From assembly GCF_016545825.1 (NCBI RefSeq), contig NC_052612.1:49893738-49957737 (forward strand): a stretch of DNA of 64,000 bases, in the 5' to 3' direction. The position numbers and the translations under genes were made by a program. The notes below the pieces were generated by a model. The model worked only from the letters and a program-made list of their open reading frames with translations, did not search any database and had not been told where the DNA came from. Origin of the DNA: Eucalyptus grandis (lineage: Eukaryota > Streptophyta > Magnoliopsida > Myrtales > Myrtaceae). How positions within the stretch are numbered: position 1 is the first letter of the stretch; each line of letters begins with the position of its first letter. Below are positions 1 through 11,522 of this stretch, in pieces.

Positions 1-145
1 AGAAAACAATAAGAAGTTACGATTGCATAAGGACACTGCTGATCTCATAGGAATTGATTTAAAGAAAAAAGAAAAAAAAAACGCAGATGACCACCCCCCG
101 TGGAAAACAAGCATTTCACGTACAGCAAAGCATATAACCAGTTTT
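1..145. other. Spacer fragment paralogous to CBF-2 3' flank
   Basis: This stretch matches about 17765-17895 and 43150-43280, the far 3' flank of CBF-2 and CBF-4, with moderate divergence. Just after it the sequence switches to resemble a different spacer (33390 onward). No coding potential is seen. The switch point marks an old recombination between two kinds of CBF spacer. Confidence 0.6.
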
Positions 146-1386
146 TCAGGGCCAGGCGGTGATTCATTGGACGACGGCTTAGTTGTGACTTGAAGGGAAA
201 GAGAGGGCACAGCTGAAAGGGCGCAGAGATTCGACGATGGCAGAGTTAGGGGGGCGGCGTGGTGGCTTGTCAGTTGAACAAGGGCTTGATAGTTCGTCGG
301 AGGGAGAGAGGGGGGCCAGAGTTCAAAGCGTTGGGCAAATAGAGAAAGTCGAGCAAAGAGAGGGATAGATGAGTTCACCGGTTGGAGGAGGGTTCGATTG
401 GGGGGGAGAGAGAGAGAGAGAGAGAGAGGAGTTCCCACTCTATTCAAAATAGTTTTGACATATGGGCCCCGCTTTGAGCAATCATAAGGCTTTAAAGGGA
501 TAAAGATAGGAAAAAGACACGTGTAGCAACATCGGTGTCCTTTCTATTTGTTGCACTAGCACATATTATGCAAGCCAAATATTTTCTCTTCCTAGACCCT
601 CTCTCTTTCGTTTCTCATTGTGGAGAACGTGGATGCTAAAAAATTATGAGACTGTATTCAATGTGTGTGGCCTTTGTATTTTCCGACTGTGAAGCCCAAG
701 CCTTCCTTTTAGTCTCCACCCTAGGGTTTTTCAAAAATATTTTGCTTCCAAATTCTAATATTCAACTTAGGCAATTTTATGATTATTTCCTCTAATTGAG
801 TATTCATAGAATAATAATAACTACCTTCAAAGTATCTTATTTAATAATTTGATATTTCAATTATTCCAACTTGTTCTATGATGCGAATTTTGACCACACG
901 AGATATTCTTTGGGTTGGCCAAAATTAATTATTCAAATGGATTTAGTCCAATTTATTAATTGAGTTTAGAACTTTCCATCTAAGTCCATCAGCCTCTAGT
1001 CCAGAGAAAATGCAACTATCCAATAAAATGCTCTTAAAACTAATGCAATTTACCTTAAATTTTTTGTATAGTGACTATGTTTGATTTCTAATTTTCTTTA
1101 AAATGAAACATTAATTGGATTGTCAAAATTTAAGTGTTAACAACTATCTCTCTTTGAAGGTGAGTTCGCAAAAGTTGTATCAAATACAAAATGATGCCTA
1201 AATTTTGACCATGCACGTGCAATGGATGATATATTTGTCAGGACTACGAGTCCCTTTTTTGTGCATAATGTGACGCTAATGCAAATGTATGATGCAATAT
1301 AGGAAAACATATTTGTAGTTATTATGAGCTTTTTTGATGGATTTTCCACGTGTACACTTTTTTTAAATATATATATATACATACAC
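146..1386. other. CBF-array spacer, no gene
   Basis: This sequence is homologous to 33390-34554 with clear but modest divergence, and more distantly to 13740-15000 and 60240-60690, which lie between CBF genes. It holds a GA microsatellite at about 406-429 and ends in a short TA tract at about 1366-1379. The open frames here are short and not conserved between copies, so no gene is called. Confidence 0.6.
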
Positions 1387-1816
1387 TTAGATCGAGAGCC
1401 ATTCGTTGGCATCCTTCTTGCTTCTACAGAGTGGTCCAGCCGTAAGTCCCCGAGAGGCTGTTAGACCGTTGGTTTAGCTGTAATGGTTCAAGAAGGAATA
1501 GTTCCGATCTTAAGTATGAGTTTACATAGAAGATCTACATCTTCCTCTAGTTCTTTATCACAAATGGACTCAGATCCAAGTCCTATACATAGAGAAGAAG
1601 TAAGAATAGAAGATTTCAACAAATCTATAGAAAATTGGGAAATTCCTAAAATACAGCTTAAGGAAATATACAAACAATCAAAATTGAAATTTTTCAAAAA
1701 TCAGACTATGTCATAACTACTGAAGAAAGAGATGTTCCTCTTTCTAATTCTTATGAAAAATACATCTTTTGAACAAAGAGTCCATTTAAAAGCATAAACA
1801 AAAATACAACTACATT

Positions 1817-2308
1817 CATATAGGACTAGTCCAAGTAGGAGTCAAACCTCTTACTAAAGAAGGCCTTAATACTTCCATTCTCTTAGTCTTACGTGATGCA
1901 CGTCTTTTAAACTACGATGAATCCATTCTCGGTACTGTAGAGACAAGTCTCTGCAAAGGACCCATACATTTTGACTGTTATCCTAATTTTTCTGTATCCC
2001 TCAAAGATAAGAACATCCTTAGAGCCCTAACACTCCAAATCAAAACCCATAATTACAAAGTGGCATATGGTTCTATTCCTTTAGCCCTTGTTTATAGAAT
2101 TTATTATAAAGCCATGTCCTCCGCCTTTGGAGAAAATGCTTTCAAACATAGTCCCCGAGGAGAAACACTTCTCCTCCAAACTGACATTTCTAGAGCTAAT
2201 ACAACAATTCCTAGGTCTATTAATTGGAACCAAGTTACTTTACCAGAACAATGGGAATTAGAAAACCAAATTCCCCCAACAAGTTGTTCAAAATACAGAT
2301 CCGACTAA
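1817..2308 (+). pseudogene. Viral movement protein (30K family) region
   Basis: One frame is open from about 1817 to a stop ending at 2308. It reads as the core of a caulimovirid 30K-type movement protein: the conserved GLVQVGVKPL stretch near its start, then a LRDAR motif and an ETSLC-GP segment. These proteins dilate plasmodesmata for cell-to-cell spread. The piece before it (1483-1716) lies in another frame, and the piece after it (2334-2642, serine/proline-rich) is shifted again, so the region is broken on both sides. It sits in the usual place, at the N-terminal end of the polyprotein. Confidence 0.75.
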
Positions 2309-3778
2309 TGTCATTCAACATCCGGAATGAAGAGTGACCATTAGATTTCCTAGAAAATCTTTCGATTCAAGATCTAGTCCTTCTTTTCACAATTCTTATA
2401 CAAGGTCCATAGATCTTAATCCTAATCTTCCTCCTATAATCACCATTCCTCCTAGTACGCATAGGAACACTCCTCCTCCTAGTATACATAGAGATACTCC
2501 CACACACGATACAACACCTTTACCTCCTTCCACTAGTAGAATTAATCAAGAGACACCTCCTGAACCAGAAATTAGTGGTTTAGATAATAGATCGGGGATT
2601 TCCGGCCGGTTTATCAACAAAACCAGCCTGAACCAGTTCTAGAAAGTACAGACTCCCCTCATCATTCTCCTACTTATTCTCAAATGATAGATGCTGAGCT
2701 TAATGTTCTAGAAAAACATTTTGAACCAAACAAAACTTTTCTTAATAAAGAATTTATTTCTGAAGACAACAAACAAATCAGAGAATAGTTCTTCAAAACC
2801 TTTGCTGACAAAGCAAAAGACGTCAAACAAAAATATTACGACTACATATACGAATATGAAGTCCACATATTCTTCTTTGATTGGTTAGAAGAACAATTCC
2901 TTGAACCAAAAGAAATATTTGTTTTAGATCATCATTATAAGTGGAAACTTGATAATGGTGAAACCATAGAATCCAATCATCCACCCCTTAGGAGAATAAA
3001 AATACAGCATGGAGATAGCGAGGTTACAGTCACTCCCTTTAGACTTCCAGACAAAGGAGACTCTCTCTACACCCACAAAGTTATTGAACAAAACAATTTT
3101 ACTAATCAACATTTAGTAACCATAGAAAAACAGTTGAATAGGATAGAATCCACATTCCAGAATCCTACTCAGCTTATTACACCACAAGTTGACACACTCA
3201 AAAAACCCATTTTTAAAGCCTTTGAATTTCCAAAAAATCTTAGCCCAGAGTTTGCCAAAGCTATAGAACAAAAGAAAAACTCTTAGGAAAATCAAAGCTA
3301 GAACCGATCCTATACTAGACACTCCTAAATTCCAGAATCTTATCATTAGAGACACTCCCAGACCAACCCACCATTAATACTTTGACCAAACCCTCTGATA
3401 ATCCTGATAATGAGTCAGTCAATGAGATTAACAGACTCAATTGGAGACAACCCCAAAAACTTTATTATAGTAGAGCTACCCCACCAGACATTGCCTAAAA
3501 AGAATCATCGCAAAAATACAAAATAAATACTCTCCCGACGCCATCTATGAATGGAACATTGATGGTGTTGCGTAAAACCAATATTATGAACATTCTTAAC
3601 AACATGGTGATGCTTGCTAATGCCTACAAAACACAGCAAGATGTTTCGACCATGTTGTTGCTAATCTTTAGTAGCCGGATTTACTTGGACAGCTAAAAGG
3701 TTGGTGGGATAATTACGACGAGATGAACAAAAGACACAAATTTTAACCGCTTATAAGGTAGATGATTTTGGTCAACGC

Positions 3779-4446
3779 ATGGATGATGATCATGGTCATC
3801 TCATCCAAGATGCGGTCAATACCCTTATCTATTCCATTTCACAACACTTTGTAGGAGACCCTTCACATATTAGGGATAGAAACCAAGATCTCCTTTCCAA
3901 TATGCGTTGCAAATCCTTAGGAAGATTTAGAGAATACAAAGAGCTTTTCTTTCAAAGGGTTCTTATTAGACCCGACGTAATCAACCCTTTTGGAAAGAAA
4001 AATTCTTAGCCGGTTTACCACAAATTATAGGTGATCAAGTTAGAGATAAAATTAGAGAAGAATACAATGGCCAAATACCTTATGATCTTCTTTCTTATGG
4101 AGAAATAGTCTCTTATGTTTACAGACAAGGAACACAAATGTGTAATACTATCAAATTACAAAGACAACTCAAGGAAGAACAATCACTCACCAATAGAAGT
4201 CTAGGAGATTTCTGTGCTCAATACGACCCTTCTTATAATGAAAAACAAAACCAAAATGTAAGGGAACTTGTCCTTCGAGAAAGAAACAAAGAGACATCAC
4301 AACAAACCTCAACCTCGTAGGAATAAACAAAGACACCGAGAATAACCAAAATAGACCTCAAACCGATAGAAAATTTTTTAAAGACATCAAATGTTATTCT
4401 TGTGGTAGAAAATGTCATATTTCAAAATACTGTAGGATTAATAAAA
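3779..4446 (+). pseudogene. Viral capsid region with CCHC zinc knuckle
   Basis: Open pieces at 3779-4009 and 4138-4320, plus the stretch between them, carry a capsid-like sequence. A CX2CX4HX4C zinc knuckle lies at 4392-4433 (CYSCGRKCHISKYC). The knuckle is the nucleic-acid binding signature of caulimovirid coat proteins and of retroviral nucleocapsids. The pieces are in different frames with stops between them. The region sits between the movement module and the protease, the expected order. Confidence 0.7.
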
Positions 4447-4935
4447 ATTAAATGAACTATCCTTTGACGAAAATACTCTTAACCAGTTAAACAACATCTT
4501 CATAGAAAACGGTGATACTTCCTCGATGAACTTCTTGAGGAAGAAGGTCTTGCATTAATGAAATAGATTCTTCTTCGACTCGATTATGAAGACGCCTCTC
4601 GTAGAAAAACCCGTTCTGAAATAAACATGTTAACAAAAGAAGAAGAATTTCTCCTTAGCACTCTTTGACAAAATAATTGACCCGAAGCCAAAAAAGAATA
4701 CTTAGATAGACTACACTCTACTATGAACATTACTTCCAAGCCTAATACTTCCTACAATCTTAAAGACATTTTGAATAGAAACAAAAACCACAGTCTAGAC
4801 CTATAAATATTAATGATCTCCAAAACGAAATAAAACAGCAAAAATTAGAAATACAAGCCCTAAAAGAAACTCAATTAGAAATGAAACAGGAAATTTCTGA
4901 TATAAAGTCTCTTGTCATAAAAGGAAAAACAAAAC

Positions 4936-5307
4936 TTGATGACCAAAATAAAACCACTAGTACCCAGACGCCTCGATCCAGCCTTTCTTATGTTATTAAC
5001 AGAAATAACATCTAGAAAATGGATAATAAATATTAAGATAAAAATCAATAATGAGTATATTATTGAAACAACAGCACTCTTTGATACGGGGCCGACCTCA
5101 ATTGTATCAAGGAATGCCTTGTTCCAACGAGATACTTTGACAAAACTTCGAATCCTTAAAATCAGCCTCGGGAGACAAATTGAATATACAATACAAGTTA
5201 CCCGAAGCCCTAATAATAAAAGACCAAATGTCTTACAAAACATCTTTTCTTTTAGTAAAAAACATGAGGCAACAAGGTTATCCTTGGAACACCTTTTATA
5301 CAATTAA
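4936..5307 (+). pseudogene. Viral aspartic protease region
   Basis: A 123-codon open piece contains the aspartic protease active-site motif FDTG at about residues 49-52, preceded by a hydrophobic strand. In caulimovirids this retropepsin-like protease releases the mature proteins from the polyprotein. Beyond about 5180 the homology continues in another frame (5180-5743), so there is a frameshift between the protease and the start of reverse transcriptase. Confidence 0.65.
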
Positions 5308-5789
5308 TCCAACCTTTTACGTTACTAATGAAGGTATAGAAACTCTTGCTTTAAACAAAAAAATCACCTTCAATTTCATAACAAAATCACAGAAAAGAAG
5401 TCTTAATATTTTACAAGAACATTCCATTTCAGAAATAAATTGCCTTATAAAAGACAAAGAAAACCAGCTTGAATTTTTAAAAGAAGATTTAGAATTCAAA
5501 AGAATAGAAGAAAATCTTATAAAACCAAACATCATAGAGAAAATAGCCTCCCTACAAAAACACATAGAGAAAACTATATGTTCTACTCTACCCAATGCCT
5601 TTTGGGAAAGAAAAAGCATATCGTTGATCTACCTTATGAACATGACTTTTCGAAAACAAAATACCTACCAAAGCTCGCCCAACACAAATGAATCAAGAAG
5701 TTTTAAAATTCTGTCAAGCAGAAATACAAGATCTCTTAGATAAAAACTCATAAGAAAAAGCCAATCACCTTGGAGTTGTTCTGCTTTTT

Positions 5790-6428
5790 ATGTCAATAAA
5801 AATGCTGAACTTGAAAGAGGAGTTCCCAGTTAGTCATTAATTATAAACCTCTTAATACAGCCCTTAGGTGGATAAGATATCCTATACCTAATAAAAAGAT
5901 TTGTTAAACAGACTTTGTAGATCAAAAATATTTTCAAAATTTGACATGAAGTCGGGATTTTGGCAAATACAAGTTAGTGATAAGGATAAATATAAGACAG
6001 CTTTTACAGTCCCTTTTGGCCAATATGAATGGAATGTTATGCCATTCAGCCTCAAAAATGCCCATTCAGAATTCCAAAGAATTATGAATGAGATTTTCAA
6101 TCCTTATTCAGAATACATCATAGTTTATATAGATGATATTCTAGTATTTTCTTCCAATATAGAACAACATTTCAAACATTTATCTACTTTCATAAAAATA
6201 ATAATACAAAATGGTCTTGTAGTTTCTCCTACTAAAATTGCACTCTTCAAAACAAAGATTAGATTTTTAGGTCATTACATTCATATAAATACTATAACCC
6301 CCATTGAAAGATCAATCTCTTTTACCGATAAATTCCCGATGAGATTAAAGACAAAACTCAATTACAAAGGTTTTGGGAAGTCTCAATTATATTTTAGATT
6401 TCTTTCCCAATATAAATATCCTTTGTAA
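5790..6428 (+). pseudogene. Viral reverse transcriptase region
   Basis: Most of the polymerase palm domain is open from 5901 to 6428. It shows the FSKFDMKSGFWQI block near the start and the catalytic YIDD at 6126-6137, followed by a FLGH motif. This is the enzyme that copies the pregenomic RNA into DNA. The piece is interrupted upstream by stops near 5743-5890 and by a frameshift near 6373, where the thumb/connection region continues in another frame (6373-6639). Confidence 0.85.
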
Positions 6429-6975
6429 ACCTTTACACCAAAGGTTACGAAAGGATCCTCCACCCTGGACCTCTGTCCATACAGACATTGTCAAACAAAT
6501 CAAAATGCATGTAAAAGACATACCATGCTTACACCTTGCTGACCCTTTCACTTTCAAAATAGTTGAAACAGATGCCTCAGAATTAGGATATGGTGGTATT
6601 CTCAAACCAGTCAATAACAACAAAGAACAAGTTGTTTAGTTCATTTCAAAACATTGGAATTCCACTCAACAAAATTATTCGACAATCAAAAAAGAAATAC
6701 TTGCTATAGTTCTATCTATATCAAAATTCCAAGGAGATTTATTAAATCAAAAATTCCTCTTGAGGATTGATTGCAAATCAGCCAAAGACGTTTTACAAAA
6801 AGACGTTTTAAACATTGCATCAAAACAAATTTTTGCCGGATGGCAAGCCATACTTTCAGTATTCGATTTTGACATTAAATTTATAAATGGTTCTTCAAAT
6901 TCATTACCTGATTTTCTCACAAGAGAATTTTTACAGGGATACAATCATGCCAAGATCCAAAAAAGACAAAGATAA
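6429..6975 (+). pseudogene. Viral RNase H region
   Basis: Open pieces at 6373-6639 and 6760-6975 carry an RNase H fold: the first catalytic aspartate is seen in VETDASELGYGG (around 6560-6600). The domain ends with the typical LPDFLTREF tail just before the stop at 6973-6975. A stop at 6637-6639 splits it. RNase H degrades the RNA template during replication. Its last codons overlap the start of the second ORF by 29 bp. Confidence 0.8.
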
Positions 6976-8343
6976 AGGCAAAGGCAAAGCCACTGCCGAA
7001 CCCTCCAATACACCACCAAAGCCGAAAGGCTTAACATCTGTCAAGACATGGCTTGAAATGGCAGAAAACAACCAGACATTCCTACACCAAACACCTTTGA
7101 CAATAGAACACATATCTTCGATCCCAAGCTAGCCTTTAACCAACTAGCCAACATGATACCAAAAGAAACCATTTTGTTACTTGCACAATCTATACAAAAC
7201 AAGGAAAAGAAAGAGCCATCCAACGCCATCGAGGTAAGCAACAATCCTTCCCCGGGTTACACAAAACCCAAGTAGAATACAAAAGAATTTCGAATGAGGT
7301 GATTATTAGGCCACATGCAACCCCTTAATCTCAAAAATCAAAATTCTTTCCTAAAACATCATTTCAAAAATATTAACCGTAGAAGATGGATTCTTCGACG
7401 AAGATCCAATCAAATTTGCAAAAACATCTTTCCAAAAGACTGGTTATTCAAACCACATAATACAAACAAAACCCTTGCTTATTATGAGCAAATTCTAGTG
7501 GAGACAGAATCAGCAAGATTTACCCATTTTGCTGACAAAAACAATACAGAAAACATTCTATACTCCACTATATCCATCAGCAAAGTCATACATCCCTCAC
7601 ATTGGGGAGCCTCACCTCATACACCCAGAAAGTTTCAAACCAGACTTACCCAAAACATACCATATTCTTCCTCATACACCTTTCGGGACTACCAACAAGC
7701 TTGGTGGAATGTTTTCTTCAGACAAAATACAAATTTCCAACACACTTGGTTGTTATTTTTTAAAGATAACTTCCCAAGACAAAGTCTATCAAACTGGTTT
7801 GACTCTTGGTGGGATCTCTTTGGTCCCTTAGACATAATATTACACCCCACGAGTCAAACAAGGATACAAGATCTTGAGGTGAACACTTCAAACCAACACC
7901 GCATGATATAAGGTTCACATGCCTTATGCATTTCTTTATAATATTCAAAATCTCTTGGGTAACAGCATGGGGGTTTGAATACAATACATCCACGAAACCT
8001 GGTGTACCAGTACTTGTTCGTAAATACAAAACAAAATGGTGGGATGGATTCAATAGACTTGAATGGGGATCCGAAGCTGCAATTAGAACATGGCTAAACA
8101 GCCAGAAGACTCAAATAATTGCAGCCCCATCAAATACATCGTTTTTACAGGAAAAATCCATGGCAAGTGCAGCACTTGCCGCAGTCCAAAGCAAAGAAGA
8201 ATACTGCAACATCCTTAGAACAATGCTCTCAGAAGCGGAAGGATCACAATGTGGATCCTCCAAATCTCAAGACACCAGACGGATCCTCACGGTCACATCA
8301 TAGTGGAAACACCAATGAAGACGGCGCTACGGGATCAACCTAG
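6947..8343 (+). pseudogene. Viral second ORF (ORF2), function unknown, broken
   Basis: An ATG at 6947 lies inside the end of ORF1, and a lysine-rich N-terminus follows (MPRSKKDKDKGKGK). The first piece stops at 7132. Tryptophan-rich pieces continue at 7315-7911 and 7926-8303 in shifted frames. A separate ORF after RNase H is a feature of florendoviruses, and its role is not established. I recognise no domain. The repeated W-W patterns between 7680 and 8100 suggest one continuous ancestral protein of roughly 450 residues. Confidence 0.55.
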
Positions 8344-8513
8344 AGAGATTAAATTCAAAGACATCACATGCATCTTGTTACAAACGGCGCAAAGGCTACA
8401 CACCGGAGCGTAGTAGCATGACACTTTGTTGTTCATACACTCGTTCACTATTCACTCGCATCGTTCACTTTCTGTCGTTCAAAGATCAGAAGCACTTTCA
8501 CCTGTAGCACCCC

Positions 8514-8521
8514 TATAAATA
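8514..8521 (+). promoter_or_regulatory. TATA box of the viral transcript promoter
   Basis: TATAAATA lies after the second ORF and before a CT-rich leader (about 8564-8590). This is where caulimovirids place the promoter for the terminally redundant pregenomic RNA. Position and motif support the call; no transcript evidence is available. Confidence 0.5.
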
Positions 8522-9098
8522 CACCCTCTCGACATAGAAGAAGGGACCGAAATTTTCCAGATTTCTCTCTTCTCTCTCTCTCTCTCACTTGTAAACCCTC
8601 ATCTCTTCCATCTCCATCCTCATCTCTTCCATCTCCAAGCTCTCTTACCTTGTATCCCCGGTTTCAAAGTAAGTTAGTTTTCACATACATAGTTTTATAC
8701 AGGGTTACTAACTTACATGATAGTTGGTTAATCATTTCTTGTAATACACATCAATACTCCCTGGAGTGCGGATTACCGTCCTAGTGGATGACTTGATGCT
8801 TTAAGTTTCTGCATCTTTCAATACATGTAATTTCAACTTTTCCGCTTTTATTTAATACAAGTTCAGACCACCTTCATGGTTGGTTTTTGTTTATGCATAC
8901 TCTTACTTTATATCTTATATATTGCTTTTCTGTCTTTATATTATTTTTAATTCTCGTGGATTTTATTTAAGTCATTTATTTTCTTGTTCTTATACTCCAT
9001 TTTGACTTTTAGATACATCTCTCTTCTTTCATATAGATCTCGTTAATCTCTATACTTCCTTGTTCTCTCATATAGTACTCCGATCCTAACCCCTTTAT

Positions 9099-9100
<2 letters not shown>

Positions 9101-9158
<58 letters not shown>
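9101..9158. repeat. (TA)n microsatellite at viral right junction
   Basis: About 29 TA dinucleotides directly abut the viral right end. The left junction has a shorter TA tract at about 1366-1379. Together they represent one microsatellite split by the virus. Confidence 0.9.
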
Positions 9159-9159
<1 letters not shown>

Positions 9160-9656
9160 TATCCGATCAAATCAACTATATATGATAGTTTATGATTAAC
9201 GTTTAGATTCAAAATTATAGATCCAATATTGAATTTAGCCGAGATCATCTCCAAATTGGTTTATCAAATTTGACCTCAACTCTATAATATGTTGAATTCA
9301 CAACTTCATTTGATTGATAATCACTAAATCATATAAAAAGCAATATCACATTCGTGATTTATGTACCTATTGAATTCTACACCACCGACTTAAGTTTTTA
9401 AGTAAACGAATCAAATACTATTAAACTTAAGCTTGCATAGCTCTAAGATTTGAATTACTCAAAACTTGACTTAGACTGGACAAGGATTATGTCTTCGGTT
9501 TGGGTAATCGAGCAAAGTGAGCTCAAGTAGCTCATGAGTTTCTTGGCTTGTTTGTGTTGCCCTCATTCGACACTCATTGAATTATGTGAGATAAAATATG
9601 TTCAATTGTAATTTTAGAATTTTAAACCTTAACAAAGCTAGATTGACACAAAATAT

Positions 9657-10110
9657 TTTAGGATGCATGCATGATTTGTACTAGAGAAGCCTAACGTAGA
9701 GAATTTGTGTGATGTTGAGTAGTTAATATGTCATAATTAGCTCATAACTCATTAGCTTAAGTTTTTAAGTAAAGATAGATCCAACAAGATATGTTAAAAG
9801 ACTTGGATTGAAGCTCTCTCTCGACGATCTCCCCATACGAAAGGTATCGAGATTCTGCAACGCATTCCAAACAAACGATATTAGAGCCAATAAGTGAATA
9901 TCTCAAGAAAGAAATCTCATGATTGACAATTGCTAAATATTTCAAGAAAGAAATCTCTAGATCGACGCTTGTTTGGTGAGAAGAGACTATGAAGTAATTG
10001 GTGTTTTTAAATAGGTGTTGGTTCGACTGGATATGTTAAGACAGATGCTTGGATTTGGACTCTCTTCTTAAGCAAAACGTATTGGGTGGCTGTGTGCTCC
10101 CAATAAAATA
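9657..10110 (+). mobile_element. Degenerate TRIM-like element, plus strand
   Basis: 9657-9873 is clearly homologous to the LTR of the TRIM at 31464-31680 (opposite orientation), sharing the starting TTAGGATGCATGC and the central CTCATAACTCA block. It is followed by a PBS-like CGATATTAGAGCC at 9876-9888. A second partial LTR-like stretch follows at about 10018-10110. This fits an old, eroded copy of the same family. A near-identical copy is at 35062-35510. Confidence 0.5.
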
Positions 10111-10254
10111 AATTGTAAGTTTAGTAAAAAGAAAAGAAAATAGACCAAGAAAACCCGGGCACTAACAAGAAGATCGAAAAGGAATTCGCGCAAGAAAGGA
10201 CATATGCTTTTTCACAGACGAAATTAGGGGCAGGGGGTGTTTCCAAAACAGGGA

Positions 10255-10859
10255 TCGAAGATATTTCGGATGAAAACTAGTGAATCGCGCGAGCCGAAAA
10301 CTGATGGGCCCTTCGACGGCGACCTTTTGTCCCTTCCACCTTCTTTCCCTTCGCTCCGATAAAAACGGAAAGTCCCCCGCGCCTTCTTTACTCCGTCAAA
10401 ACCCCCGCAAAGGAATTTGCAGCGCCACCACACTCCCAAGCCCACAACCCAAGAGCCCAAACCCAATCCACTTGCCACGTCGCGTCCCCACCTGCACACG
10501 TGTCGCACGCTGAATCGCACTCAACTTGGCACCACCCTCCCTCGCTCCCTCGCTCCACAGCTGGGCTTCACACTTCAAGTCCCTCTCACTCAGACTCGGC
10601 GTCTTCCCCGTAGGGAGAAACTCTTATTGAGTACGAGTCTGTTTCCTCTTTGAATCCCGTGTCCCCGCTACATATATTATGTATATATACCCCAACACCC
10701 CTCACTCCCAATTCCACTCAACACCCCTTATCACTCAGTAAACACTCCTCACTTCTCCAGCCAGCTTCTGTCTCTTATAAACACTAGCCCCACCACATTC
10801 ATCATCCACTTCACTCCCACCCAACAGCTATCGCACTATCCCACTGCAGACGTCCTCCC
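10255..10859 (+). promoter_or_regulatory. CBF-1 promoter and 5' leader
   Basis: Upstream of the CBF-1 ATG are an evening-element-like AGATATTT (10259-10266, reverse AAATATCT), a G-box CACGTG at 10497-10502 within ACACGTGT, and a TATA box at about 10682-10688, about 170 bp before the ATG. The leader is C-rich with a block shared by all five genes just before the ATG (CAGACGTCCTCCC). G-boxes and evening elements are known cold/clock inputs of CBF promoters; their use here is inferred. Confidence 0.6.
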
Positions 10860-11522
10860 ATGAACCCTTTCTCTTCTCATTCCCATCCCGACTCCTGCTG
10901 CTTCGACTTTGCCGAGCCGCCATCTGACGGAAGGAGTGCCACGGCACTTGGGAACTTCTCCGACAAGGAGGTACTCCTCGCTTCCCACCACCCGAAGAAG
11001 CGCGCTGGAAGGAAGAAGTTCCGGGAGACCCGCCACCCTGTGTACCGGGGGGTGCGGCTGCGTGACTCTGGCAAGTGGGTCTGCGAGGTCCGCGAGCCCA
11101 GAAAGAAGTCGAGGATCTGGCTCGGCACCTTCCCTACTGTGGAGATGGCAGCGAGGGCGCACGACGTGGCGGCGCTCGCGCTGAGGGGCCGGTCTGCCTG
11201 CCTCAACTTCGCAGACTCCGCATGGCGGCTGCCCGTGCCGGCGTCAGCGGACACCAAGGAAATACAGAAGGCAGCGGCCAGGGCTGCGGAGGCATTCCAG
11301 CCGGTGGAATCCGAGGACGTGATGTCGGGGGACGAGAAGAAGTTGCGTTCGGAAGAGGGAGTGTTGTACGACGAGGAGGACATCTTCGGGACGCCGGGCT
11401 TGCTCGCCGATATGGCGGAGGGGATGCTCTTGTCTCCACCAAAATGGGGCGGAGATATATATGGTGGAGAGGACGAGGGAAATTTGGACGCATACACGTC
11501 ATTATGGAGCTATTCCATCTGA
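10860..11522 (+). CDS. CBF: CBF/DREB1 transcription factor (CBF-1)
   Basis: This is an intact, intronless 220-residue AP2/ERF regulator of the DREB1/CBF group. It acts in the nucleus, binding CRT/DRE (CCGAC) elements and switching on cold- and dehydration-protective genes. The first CBF signature [16 protein letters not shown] is at 45-60 and the AP2 domain at about 61-118. Val74 and Glu79 match the DREB-specific positions 14 and 19. The second signature DSAWR is at 119-123. An acidic C-terminus ends in LWSYSI. Length matches the family (about 210-230). The start is chosen because all paralogues share it. An unusual Leu follows in YRGVRLR where most CBFs have Arg; all copies here share it. 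CBF-2 lies 4.1 kb downstream. Confidence 0.95.
   Translation: MNPFSSHSHPDSCCFDFAEPPSDGRSATALGNFSDKEVLLASHHPKKRAGRKKFRETRHPVYRGVRLRDSGKWVCEVREPRKKSRIWLGTFPTVEMAARAHDVAALALRGRSACLNFADSAWRLPVPASADTKEIQKAAARAAEAFQPVESEDVMSGDEKKLRSEEGVLYDEEDIFGTPGLLADMAEGMLLSPPKWGGDIYGGEDEGNLDAYTSLWSYSI

Larger units (their letters stand above)
1483..6975 (+). pseudogene. Pararetroviral ORF1 polyprotein, broken (movement-capsid-protease-RT-RNase H)
   Basis: The first open piece starts with ATG at 1483 and runs 77 codons before a stop. Continuous homology then passes through all three forward frames up to a stop at 6973-6975. Recognisable modules are listed separately. Frame changes and in-frame stops occur roughly every 200-500 bp, so no full polyprotein can be made. 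In related viruses this polyprotein is cleaved by its own protease and supplies cell-to-cell movement, the capsid and genome replication. Length and domain order match a complete florendovirus or petuvirus ORF1. Confidence 0.8.
1387..9103 (+). mobile_element. Endogenous pararetrovirus (Caulimoviridae, florendovirus-like), complete length, decayed
   Basis: This is an integrated plant DNA virus of about 7.7 kb. In order it shows a short leader, a movement protein, a capsid region with a zinc knuckle, an aspartic protease, reverse transcriptase with YIDD, RNase H, and then a separate second ORF and a TATA-type promoter. The ORF order and the second ORF starting inside the end of ORF1 fit florendoviruses. 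Both ends resemble the two halves of a tRNA-Met primer binding site (right end TGGTAT at 9098-9103; left end ATCGAGAGCC at 1391-1400), as if the genome was linearised there. The element is flanked by TA repeats. The matching site at 34555-34670 has only microsatellite and no virus. Many stops and frameshifts make it non-functional. Genus assignment is inference. Confidence 0.85.

Noticed and set aside
10877..11497. Long minus-strand frame (206 codons) opposite CBF-1, also opposite CBF-2, -3 and -5
   Set aside because: It is a mirror of the GC-rich codon use of the CBF genes and has no domain of its own.
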